64,000 bases of DNA from Clostridioides difficile CD160 (GTDB lineage: Bacteria; Bacillota; Clostridia; Peptostreptococcales; Peptostreptococcaceae): positions 52,164 to 116,163 of the forward strand of contig NZ_AVHW01000038.1 in NCBI RefSeq assembly GCF_000449425.2. Reading direction: 5' to 3'. The notes below the pieces were generated by a model that had not been told where the DNA came from, did not search any database, and saw nothing but the letters and a program-made list of their open reading frames with translations. Below are positions 1 through 6,072 of this stretch, one piece after another; positions within the stretch are counted from its first letter, which is position 1; the number at the start of each line of letters is the position of its first letter. The position numbers and the translations under genes were made by a program.

Positions 1-2
1 AT

Positions 3-299
3 ATTGTTACACAAGGTGTTAGCAACTTTAGACTTATGTTCTCCACATACAGTGCATTAGCAGTTTTCATCATGATTGTTACGTTATTTCAGTCTTTAGG
101 TACAGCTAGCAAAGCGAGTATGCTTGTGATGTTAAGACAAATAATTTTATTCATTCCTGCGGTTATTTTATTTCCTATGATAGCAAATTTAGGAGAAACT
201 GGAGTGTGGCTTGCTATTGCACTGGTTGATTGTTTTGTGGGGGTATTATGCTTATTCATGATGTTTAAGGAATTTAGGAAATTAAAAAAATTGGCATAA
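3..299 (+). CDS. MATE family efflux transporter, C-terminal part (cut by window edge)
   Basis: The reading frame is open to the left edge (codons upstream of the ATG at 36 read IVTQGVSNFRL), so this is the 3' end of a longer gene and not a protein starting at 36. The visible residues form two hydrophobic helices separated by a short loop (GETGVWLAIALVD) and end in a basic tail (KEFRKLKKLA). The phrase about a chain of LRQIILFIPAVILFPMI followed by GVWLA is typical of the last helices of MATE multidrug/sodium antiporters, which export cationic drugs across the inner membrane. Family assignment rests on about 98 residues only. A good Shine-Dalgarno and a 7-codon ORF (321-344) follow it, perhaps the stub of a lost gene. 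Confidence 0.6.
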   Translation: MVTQGVSNFRLMFSTYSALAVFIMIVTLFQSLGTASKASMLVMLRQIILFIPAVILFPMIANLGETGVWLAIALVDCFVGVLCLFMMFKEFRKLKKLA

Positions 300-668
300 A
301 ACTGATATGGAGGGCGTGATATGAAGTATTTGAATAAACATTAGATACATAGTATGAATAAACAGATAACAAAAGCACAGGGAATTTATGTGCTACAGAT
401 GAATATATTATCAAAATAAATAAATCTACCTTGAAATAGTAAAAAGACTTGTGCCATATTATTATATGCTTTGCAAGTCTTTACTGCTATTTATTTTTAA
501 ATATTTTTCATCTTAATTACACATTTAATTATATTAAAATGCTATAGAAAGTTAAAAAAGAGCTACAAGAGAAAAATAAAATAATGGGCTTCCAAGAAAG
601 AAAAAACAGAACTTTGTGACACCGATATATTGCTTTCAATTTTGAGTATAAAGATAAATAAAAGTTAA
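300..668. other. Intergenic region, no intact gene
   Basis: AT-rich. It holds a 7-codon ORF with a good ribosome site (321-344, MKYLNKH), which looks like a vestige, and a terminator hairpin (438-485). I see no other coding signal. A minus-strand frame here (529-726) lacks family resemblance and covers the promoter of the next gene. Confidence 0.5.
438..485. terminator. Hairpin terminator after the MATE gene
   Basis: An inverted repeat AGTAAA(AA)GACTTG / CAAGTCTTTACT, with a short bulge, encloses about 22 nt. It lies about 140 nt past the MATE stop. The T-rich stretch after it is modest. Confidence 0.5.
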
Positions 669-698
669 TTGACATACATGCTGTACGCATGTTACTAT
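669..698 (+). promoter_or_regulatory. Promoter with palindromic operator in front of the alkC-type gene
   Basis: A consensus -35 TTGACA (669-674), an 18-bp spacer and a -10 TACTAT (693-698) lie 30 bp before the start codon. The spacer holds ACATGC-TGTAC-GCATGT (676-692), a perfect 6-bp inverted repeat placed where a bound repressor would block RNA polymerase. The TetR protein encoded at 1570-2154 is the obvious candidate ligand; this is inference from position. Confidence 0.65.
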
Positions 699-727
699 AA
701 AAATAAACTTTATAGGAGTAAAACATT

Positions 728-1456
728 ATGAAACATAAAGAACATTATGATGACCACTATGTTTTAGAAATTTCTGAAAAACTATCCTCCGTAATGCCAA
801 GTTTTAACTCAAAAGCATTTTCTGGTGACTTAATCGGTCAACTTGATGACAAGGAATTATTTGCACGATTTGATTGTATAGTAGACTCAATGCAAAAAAA
901 TATGGGGACTGATTATTCGAATAGTATTCATGCTTTTTACAACATGTTAGGGCCAGAGTTAACTAAACCAGAAGGAATGTTTAGCTTTGGCTGGTGGTTG
1001 TGGCCTATTGGCAGATATGTCGAACGTTATGGAAATGAAAATTGGAAAATATCTTTATCATTTTTGAAAGAATTGACAAAACGGTTTACAGGTGAGTATG
1101 CTATTCGCTCCTTGCTGAAAGAACATCCAAGAGAAGTGATGGACGAGTTGATTGTATGGACACATGATGATAATGTGCATGTGCGTAGATTGGCAAGTGA
1201 AGGTGTTAGGATTCGTTTGCCATGGTCAGAAAAATTGCTTGTAGCATTAGAAGAGTTTGAACGATATGTAGAAATTCTTACCAACCTTAAAGATGACCCA
1301 GAAAAATTTGTTCAAAAGAGTGTTGGTAACAATTTGAATGACTTGTATAAGGAATCGCCAGAGAAAGCAGAATACATTATCGAACAGTGGCGAAAATCAT
1401 CTTCAAGTGACATGCAAGAATGGATTATCAAGCATGGTATGAGAAATCAAAAATAG
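728..1456 (+). CDS. DNA alkylation repair protein, AlkC-like (HEAT-repeat glycosylase family)
   Basis: 242 residues with the hallmark stretch of the COG4335/AlkC family: HDDNVHVRRLASEGVRIRLP at about 146-165, then NLKDDPEKFVQKSVGNNLND at about 186-205. These are HEAT-like helical repeats that, in AlkC and AlkD, wrap alkylated duplex DNA and excise cationic N3/N7-alkyl purines. The start at 728 has a GGAG Shine-Dalgarno 10 nt upstream. It is preceded by a promoter with an operator-like palindrome and followed, after a short remnant ORF, by a TetR gene, which suggests a regulated repair or resistance unit. The stop codon is followed by an in-frame open stretch (see 1457-1573). Which alkyl lesion it removes cannot be told from the sequence. 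Confidence 0.75.
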   Translation: MKHKEHYDDHYVLEISEKLSSVMPSFNSKAFSGDLIGQLDDKELFARFDCIVDSMQKNMGTDYSNSIHAFYNMLGPELTKPEGMFSFGWWLWPIGRYVERYGNENWKISLSFLKELTKRFTGEYAIRSLLKEHPREVMDELIVWTHDDNVHVRRLASEGVRIRLPWSEKLLVALEEFERYVEILTNLKDDPEKFVQKSVGNNLNDLYKESPEKAEYIIEQWRKSSSSDMQEWIIKHGMRNQK

Positions 1457-1573
1457 AGAGGTGTTTTTAGTATAGTGCAAGACCCTAAAGGTGTGATGAT
1501 TGATATTATTGAATCAATACAGGTCAGCGAAAAATTTCGAGATAATTATAAAGTGGGAGAGACATTATCATGA
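1457..1573 (+). pseudogene. Remnant resembling the C-terminus of a VOC/glyoxalase-fold protein
   Basis: Directly after the alkC-type stop (1454-1456), the same frame stays open for 38 codons and ends in a TGA overlapping the ATG of the TetR gene (ATGA). It contains VQDPKGVMIDIIESIQVSEK. A DP(K/D)G..I(D/E)(I/L)IE run is characteristic of the last beta strand of vicinal-oxygen-chelate (glyoxalase/bleomycin-resistance) proteins. There is no ribosome site and too little length for a domain. It looks like the tail of a gene lost by deletion between alkC and tetR. Family assignment is tentative. Confidence 0.4.
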
Positions 1574-2154
1574 AAAATGAAGAAGCTACACAAAAGACAA
1601 CATCTGCTTTGTTGAAAATAGCAAGAAAGCATTTTACAAAGCTTGGATACTTTGATGTATCACTAGAAAAAATTGCAGAAGAAAGTAATGTAACAAGAGG
1701 AGCCATATACCACCATTTCAAGAATAAAAAAGGGCTTTTTCTTGCTGTGCTGGATAATGTCCAAAAAGATGTTGCTAAACAAATAGAGAGAGAAGCACTT
1801 AAAAGTGATGATCTTTGGCAACAATTAATATTGGGATGTCTGGGTTTTATAAAAGGTGCCAATGCAAAAGAATGTAGGAGGATATTGCTGGTAGATGCTC
1901 CAGTGGTAGTTGGTTGGGATGCGTGGAGAAAAGCTGACCAAGAAAATTCAATGAATGTTTTACAAGAACATATTGATGACTTAAATGAACAAGGCTATTT
2001 AGAAAGAGATGTTGATACAAAATTAATGACATATTGTATTTCTGGGGCATTAAATGAATTAGCCTTAAATTATTCATCAAATGAAGAAGTAGAAATTAAT
2101 AATGAAATAAGCTTCACTATATCTCACATGGTTAGTGGATTTAGAAAAAAATAA
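1570..2154 (+). CDS. TetR/AcrR family transcriptional regulator
   Basis: 194 residues. The N-terminus carries the TetR helix-turn-helix: helix 2/turn/helix 3 around residues 29-49 (SLEKIAEESNVTRGAIYHHF), followed by KNKKGLFLAV as usual. The C-terminal ligand domain (about 70-190) is helical and unspecific; TetR-family ligands cannot be predicted from it. The ATG overlaps the TGA of the glyoxalase-like remnant, with a GTGGGAGAG ribosome site. It probably represses the promoter at 669-698, whose spacer holds a 17-bp palindrome. Together with alkC it forms a short unit ended by the hairpin at 2163-2188. Confidence 0.9.
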   Translation: MKNEEATQKTTSALLKIARKHFTKLGYFDVSLEKIAEESNVTRGAIYHHFKNKKGLFLAVLDNVQKDVAKQIEREALKSDDLWQQLILGCLGFIKGANAKECRRILLVDAPVVVGWDAWRKADQENSMNVLQEHIDDLNEQGYLERDVDTKLMTYCISGALNELALNYSSNEEVEINNEISFTISHMVSGFRKK

Positions 2155-2162
2155 ATAAAAAT

Positions 2163-2188
2163 AACTTCGAGCCATTTGGCTCGAAGTT
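2163..2188 (-). terminator. Intrinsic terminator between convergent genes
   Basis: A perfect 11-bp stem AACTTCGAGCC / GGCTCGAAGTT with a 4-nt loop. Read on the minus strand it is followed by a long T-rich run, so it mainly serves the DUF998 gene. On the plus strand it also lies just past the TetR stop. Confidence 0.8.
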
Positions 2189-2307
2189 ACTCGAAAATAG
2201 TATTTAAAGAATTACAATACGTTTTTGATGGTGTGTTAAAAATTTTTTGATAGTTTCTTATAATTAGACGTAATACACTTACTATCCTAATTTTTACATA
2301 ATATTAA

Positions 2308-2925
2308 CTATCGAATCAATGCAAGATAGCCTAGTGGCAGATACATACATAATAGTGATAATCTTTGCCACAATCCCTCCAAAGATACAATCGTATTTTT
2401 ATAACTCTGTTTATCTGCCATAATAAATAGTGTAAAGAATATGACTGCGAAAATAAAACAACAAATCGAAAAAATAGCAAATCCCATTCTTTCACTTTTA
2501 AAGGCATAAATACCTATCAAAAGTGGGGCAATAGTCAAGGTCACAAATCCAATAACAGAACCAAAGCCATGTATCTTTTCTGAAATAGTATTGAGGCTTT
2601 TTACTTCTCCAACAGAAAATAAACCAGAAAGAATACAACCACCAACAGCATATGTAATTATCACAATAAATAATACTATCGAAATTATACTTGAAGATTT
2701 TGAAACAATCATATAAATTTTAAAATTACTTACCAAAAGGGTAATACCACAAACAACCAACCATATATTATAAACAGTATGTAATGGTGCATTATTATTT
2801 CCTAAGACACTCATAACCTGTGTTAAATGATTATATCCCTTATAGGTTGGTGCTATAATGAATGGAATAGCTAAATCAAGTAATAAAGCAATTGGTAAGA
2901 ATATCAGTAAACTATTTTTCACCAT
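2308..2925 (-). CDS. DUF998-like integral membrane protein
   Basis: 205 residues, nearly all hydrophobic, with about six predicted helices: near 5-22, 50-68, 75-97, 120-142, 148-170 and 185-203. The pattern (short loop YNHLTQVMSVLGNNNAPLH after helix 1, a GG.LSGLFSVGE loop in the middle) resembles DUF998 membrane proteins. The biochemical role is unknown. Its ATG lies inside the end of the AbrB-like gene: the two overlap by 14 nt in different frames. Its own Shine-Dalgarno is weak, so it is probably translated by coupling. The pair is transcribed leftward from the promoter at 3209-3237 and ends at the hairpin at 2163-2188. Confidence 0.65.
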   Translation of the reverse strand: MVKNSLLIFLPIALLLDLAIPFIIAPTYKGYNHLTQVMSVLGNNNAPLHTVYNIWLVVCGITLLVSNFKIYMIVSKSSSIISIVLFIVIITYAVGGCILSGLFSVGEVKSLNTISEKIHGFGSVIGFVTLTIAPLLIGIYAFKSERMGFAIFSICCFIFAVIFFTLFIMADKQSYKNTIVSLEGLWQRLSLLCMYLPLGYLALIR

Positions 2926-3151
2926 CTATTGCACCACTTAATCCACCAACCCCTTTTAAAATTTTGACAGCTAATTCTTTCATCACATCAGCTTTTACAA
3001 TAGCTATTCCTTGTTCTTCGTCGCCAAGTACCAAAAGTGTATCTCCTGATTTAATATCAAAAATCTGTCTTGCTTCCTTTGGAATAACTATTTGTCCTTT
3101 TTCTCCAACTTTTACAGTTCCAAATATATGTTGCCCTTTTTTCATTTCCAT
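2912..3151 (-). CDS. AbrB/MazE-like (SpoVT-AbrB domain) transcriptional regulator
   Basis: About 79 residues. The core VKVGEKGQIVIPKEARQIFD followed by IKSGDTLLVLGDEEQGIAIV is the swapped-hairpin SpoVT-AbrB DNA-binding fold found in AbrB, MazE and related regulators. I place the start at the ATG at 3151 (MEMKKGQHIF) because an AGGAG site lies 8 nt before it. A longer frame from 3196 (MKSMTMTKNM) has no comparable site. The C-terminal tail (MKELAVKILKGVGGLSGAID) is the kind of extension seen in clostridial stand-alone AbrB-like proteins. It overlaps and probably controls the DUF998 gene; no toxin gene is present next to it. Confidence 0.85.
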   Translation of the reverse strand: MEMKKGQHIFGTVKVGEKGQIVIPKEARQIFDIKSGDTLLVLGDEEQGIAIVKADVMKELAVKILKGVGGLSGAIDGEK

Positions 3152-3208
3152 ACTTATTTCTCCTATCATATTTTTTGTCATAGTCATACTTTTCATACTT
3201 ATATGTAA

Positions 3209-3237
3209 AGTATAACTATGATAACAAGAGTTGTCAA
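3209..3237 (-). promoter_or_regulatory. Strong sigma-A-like promoter for the AbrB-like/DUF998 operon
   Basis: On the minus strand: TTGACA, exactly 17 bp, TATACT. The region between promoter and start contains two AGTATGA-type repeats (about 3181-3200) that could be an AbrB-like operator. Confidence 0.75.
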
Positions 3238-3319
3238 GTTTTCATTGAGAATAGTATATAAATACATTCATTCATTTTATCTACTAAGAGTATCGTTATA
3301 TATTTGTTGACTTATCTGA

Positions 3320-3571
3320 ACATATAATGTTAATGGTATTAACTTAAAATGGGAAAAGGATGAAAATATATTAAGACTATATAGAAACAAATTATACTTC
3401 AAAAGTGAAAATAAAGAATTAAGCCCTTTTAAACCTGCTTCTGGTCTTGTTGTTAAATCAACAGATTCAGACATTTCTCAGATAAAATCTACCTACAGAG
3501 AAAAATGGGTGAACATTGGCTCTGAGCTTATTGGAAAAGAAACTGTATATTATTATAAATACACTTCTTAA
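3320..3571 (+). pseudogene. Orphan C-terminal gene fragment, family not recognised
   Basis: A plus-strand frame of 83 codons opens after a stop at 3317-3319 and ends at TAA 3569-3571. It has no start codon or ribosome site, yet reads like real protein: YNVNGINLKWEKDENILRLY, later SGLVVKSTDSDISQIKSTYR and IGSELIGKETVYYYKYTS. It is followed at once by a good terminator, as expected for a genuine gene end. I interpret it as the 3' end of a gene whose 5' part was deleted. I do not recognise the family. The overlapping minus-strand frame (3277-3474) is less protein-like. Confidence 0.45.
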
Positions 3572-3590
3572 AATATGTTGTAAATAGCAT

Positions 3591-3626
3591 AAAGAAATGA
3601 ATCCTTATAGTGGGATTCATTTCTTT
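3591..3626 (+). terminator. Intrinsic terminator
   Basis: A perfect 14-bp stem AAAGAAATGAATCC / GGATTCATTTCTTT with an 8-nt loop, 19 nt after the stop of the orphan fragment. Confidence 0.75.
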
Positions 3627-3722
3627 ACTAAAATACATATGAATATCATTCTTGAATAGAGTAAGTTTAATTTGCAAAATATAAGTCTAAACATATAAAC
3701 TTAATGACAAAGGAGACAAATT

Positions 3723-4502
3723 ATGAGTCATAAGAACATCGCAATTGTAACTGGTGCGAATAGTGGTTTTGGCAAAGAGTTTCTTAAATTATTAGTGAAT
3801 GAAGAGGAAATAACAGAAATATGGGCAATTGCAAGAAACAAAGAGCGATTAAATCAATTAATAGATGAATTTGGAAGTAAGGTAAAAATTTTTTCAAAAG
3901 ATTTATCTAAACTAGAAGAAGTGAAAAAAATTGGTACATTTTTAAATAAAGAAGACATATGCATAAAATACCTTGTAAATAATGCAGGTTTTGCAAAATT
4001 CTGTTCATACAATGATTTGAGCATAGATGAATCTGTTAATATGATTGATTTAAACATTACAGCTGTTGTGGCAATGGGTCTTATATGTATCCCATATATG
4101 AAAAAGGGTAGTCATATCATAAATGTTTCTTCTCAAGCATCATTTCAACCATTACCATATCAAAACATTTATAGTTCAACTAAAGCATTTGTAAGAAATT
4201 ATACAAGGGCATTGAATGTTGAACTTAAAGATAAAGGAATAAATGCAATTGCTGTATGTCCAGGGTGGATGAGTACCAATCTATTTGAAAGAGGGATAGT
4301 TAAAGCTAAAAAAGGGACAAAAAAATTCTCAGGTATAGTAACACCAGATGTTGTTGCTGTAAAAGCTTTGAAGGATACAAAGAAAAATAAAGATATTTCT
4401 GTATATGGTATCAATACAAAGTCCAGCCATTTACTAGCAAAACTATTGCCACAAAAGATGGTGATGAAGGTTTGGTTAAAACAACAGCATATCAAGGAAT
4501 AA
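3723..4502 (+). CDS. Short-chain dehydrogenase/reductase (SDR), NAD(P)-dependent
   Basis: 259 residues of classical SDR type. The cofactor motif TGANSGFG is at 10-17, NNAG at 86-89, the catalytic Ser at about 136-137 in INVSSQAS, and the catalytic YxxxK is Tyr150-Lys154 (YSSTK). Length is normal. The C-terminus (LLPQKMVMKVWLKQQ) is amphipathic or hydrophobic, as in SDRs that act on lipids or other membrane-associated substrates. The substrate cannot be deduced. The start has an AAAGGAG site 6-7 nt upstream. It stands alone between two terminators, convergent with the MerR gene, so it is probably monocistronic. Confidence 0.85.
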   Translation: MSHKNIAIVTGANSGFGKEFLKLLVNEEEITEIWAIARNKERLNQLIDEFGSKVKIFSKDLSKLEEVKKIGTFLNKEDICIKYLVNNAGFAKFCSYNDLSIDESVNMIDLNITAVVAMGLICIPYMKKGSHIINVSSQASFQPLPYQNIYSSTKAFVRNYTRALNVELKDKGINAIAVCPGWMSTNLFERGIVKAKKGTKKFSGIVTPDVVAVKALKDTKKNKDISVYGINTKSSHLLAKLLPQKMVMKVWLKQQHIKE

Positions 4503-4572
4503 GAAGCTTGTTTTTTGTTAATTATATATTTTTGTTAAAATTAAAAGACTATCTAGCTCTATTTAGCTTAAA

Positions 4573-4613
4573 AAAGAGTAGAGTACAAAGCGATTGTTTG
4601 TACCTTACTCTTT
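4573..4613. terminator. Bidirectional terminator between the SDR and MerR genes
   Basis: AAAGAGTA..GTACAAA pairs with TTTGTAC..TACTCTTT, with a two-base mismatch. A-rich and T-rich flanks on both sides suit the convergent genes. Confidence 0.7.
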
Positions 4614-4642
4614 AAAATATTGTCCAATTATATAAGCTAAAG

Positions 4643-5461
4643 TTATATTTTTTTAACTGGAAAGCATACCTCTGTTACCCAATTATCAGGATTATTATCA
4701 TTACCAGGTCCTATATGATAAATATTAAACATAGAGCCATCCATCTCATAATTATTGTCTGATATCCAATTACCAATAGCCTCAGAAGTATCTATAAGTT
4801 GATTGAAGTTTCCTTTGACTATGGCAGTTGCCGCAGTCACGCTTGGTACAGTCTTAAATCTAACATGCTCAGTGTCTTTATACTTTCCAGATACAGCAAC
4901 TTGTACTTCAACATCGACATAATCTTCCTGATATCCTGTATCATAAAAGACAGCTCTAGAATGATTAGGAGATTCAATTTGAATATTTTGCTCTTTTGTC
5001 TCTGAGAATGATTGATGCCATAAGAGTCCTTCATCTTTGTAAGCTGATATGATTTTTCTAAGTGTCATCATATATTTTGGTGGAAAATTCTTTATAGTTA
5101 CATCATAACTGTTCATATTATCATTTCCTTCAATTCTTTTAATAGTAGTTTCTATTTTAAGTATCTTTTTCTGTATATCTTCTAATTGTTCTTTCACTTG
5201 TGAGTGATGGATATTTAGATATTTTATTAGGCTTTTTTTATCGTTGTATTCTGTTAAAATTTCTTTTATAGAATACAAGCTAAAACCCATATCTTTTAGT
5301 GCGTGGATTCTATTTGCAGTTGAAAGCTGGTCTGCACTATAGTATCTATATCCATTAGCTTTATTTGTATGACTTGGTGTCAAAAGTCCAATTTCATCAT
5401 AATGACGTAGCATACGAATACTAATTTTACTTAGTTTTGAGAAGTCTCCTATCTTAAACAT
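4643..5461 (-). CDS. MerR family regulator with GyrI-like effector-binding domain
   Basis: 272 residues. The N-terminal MerR winged helix is FKIGDFSKLSKISIRMLRHY (about 2-21) with the wing NGYRYYSADQL at about 36-46. A coiled-coil dimer helix spans roughly 75-112. The C-terminal 155 residues (from about 118, SYDVTIKNFPPKYMMTLRKI) form a GyrI-like/BmrR-type small-molecule-binding domain. Such proteins activate multidrug or stress genes when they bind hydrophobic or cationic ligands. The protein presumably controls its own promoter (5503-5533), which has the over-long spacer that MerR proteins untwist. No transporter lies beside it; the divergent gene is a broken TetR. Confidence 0.9.
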   Translation of the reverse strand: MFKIGDFSKLSKISIRMLRHYDEIGLLTPSHTNKANGYRYYSADQLSTANRIHALKDMGFSLYSIKEILTEYNDKKSLIKYLNIHHSQVKEQLEDIQKKILKIETTIKRIEGNDNMNSYDVTIKNFPPKYMMTLRKIISAYKDEGLLWHQSFSETKEQNIQIESPNHSRAVFYDTGYQEDYVDVEVQVAVSGKYKDTEHVRFKTVPSVTAATAIVKGNFNQLIDTSEAIGNWISDNNYEMDGSMFNIYHIGPGNDNNPDNWVTEVCFPVKKI

Positions 5462-5502
5462 GTCTAAGCCTCCTTTTATAAAGGTGTTTTTGTCTTACTA
5501 TT

Positions 5503-5533
5503 AATATAAACCATGTCATAATGTTAGAGTCAA
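5503..5533 (-). promoter_or_regulatory. MerR-type promoter with 19-bp spacer and dyad operator
   Basis: Minus strand: -35 TTGACT (5528-5533), 19-bp spacer (5509-5527), -10 TATATT (5503-5508). The spacer carries TAACAT-N6-ATGGTT, a near-perfect dyad. Spacers of 19-20 bp with a central dyad are the known signature of MerR-activated promoters. Confidence 0.75.
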
Positions 5534-5544
5534 CTAAAATCATG

Positions 5545-5582
5545 TTGACATATCTTAAAAAATACTATACTGAACATGTTCA
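5545..5582 (+). promoter_or_regulatory. Promoter and palindromic operator in front of the broken TetR gene
   Basis: TTGACA (5545-5550) and TATACT (5566-5571) with a short 15-bp gap, then the perfect 12-bp palindrome TGAACATGTTCA (5571-5582) over the expected start site. A palindrome here is typical of an autorepressor site, although the repressor gene itself is now broken. Confidence 0.5.
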
Positions 5583-5628
5583 GAATTAAAAATGATACAT
5601 GTATTGGAGGTATATGCTGGAGGCTGTT

Positions 5629-5850
5629 ATGAAAAGTAATGATAAAGATGCAAGAGAACGCATAATTGAAGTTACATTGAATATTTTGGATGAGGTAGAT
5701 GATATTGAGAAGGTTACAGTTTGACAAATTGTTGAGCGTGCAAATGTCGGGGTTGGTCTAATAAATTATCATTTTAAAACTAAGGACAATTTTACAGGTG
5801 TATTTTTAGTGATTTCAATAGTTCTTTTAATTATGTATGCAAAAAAATAA
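5629..5850 (+). pseudogene. Broken TetR-family regulator (internal TGA and truncated)
   Basis: The frame starts at ATG 5629 behind a GGAGG site and reads MKSNDKDARERIIEVTLNIL. It hits TGA at 5722-5724 and continues in frame with QIVERANVGVGLINYHFKTK, the recognition helix of a TetR protein. In intact relatives the stop position is normally Arg (AGA or CGA), one base away from TGA. After the HTH the frame degenerates into a short hydrophobic tail and ends at TAA 5848-5850, so the ligand-binding domain is missing too. Two lesions make function unlikely. A full promoter and operator remain upstream. Confidence 0.7.
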
Positions 5851-5902
5851 TAGTATCATTAAAAATAAATAATACAATCAATCATTATTAATAGATAAAA
5901 CG

Positions 5903-5940
5903 TCAGAAATTCTAAAGACTAGAGCTTTTAGAATTTCTGA
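5903..5940. terminator. Hairpin between the TetR remnant and the M3 peptidase gene
   Basis: A perfect 14-bp stem TCAGAAATTCTAAA / TTTAGAATTTCTGA with a 10-nt loop. T-rich sequence on both sides suggests it ends the minus-strand peptidase transcript and the remnant transcript. Between it and 6072 are only imperfect TTAGTATTAAT-like repeats. Confidence 0.65.
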
Positions 5941-6072
5941 TGCTTTATTAGCGTATTTTATTAAACAGTAATTATGTTGTTAGTATTAATTATTAAATAG
6001 TAATTGTGTATTTAGTATTAATGAGTATCAAAATTAGTATTATATTTAGTATTGTAAATTTAGTACCATAGA

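Noticed and set aside
529..726. 65-codon minus-strand frame upstream of the alkC-type gene
   Set aside because: It covers the promoter and operator at 669-698 and has no ribosome site or recognisable domain.
5722..5724. TGA read as selenocysteine in the TetR gene
   Set aside because: No SECIS-like hairpin follows and the position is Arg in the family; the rest of the protein is also truncated.
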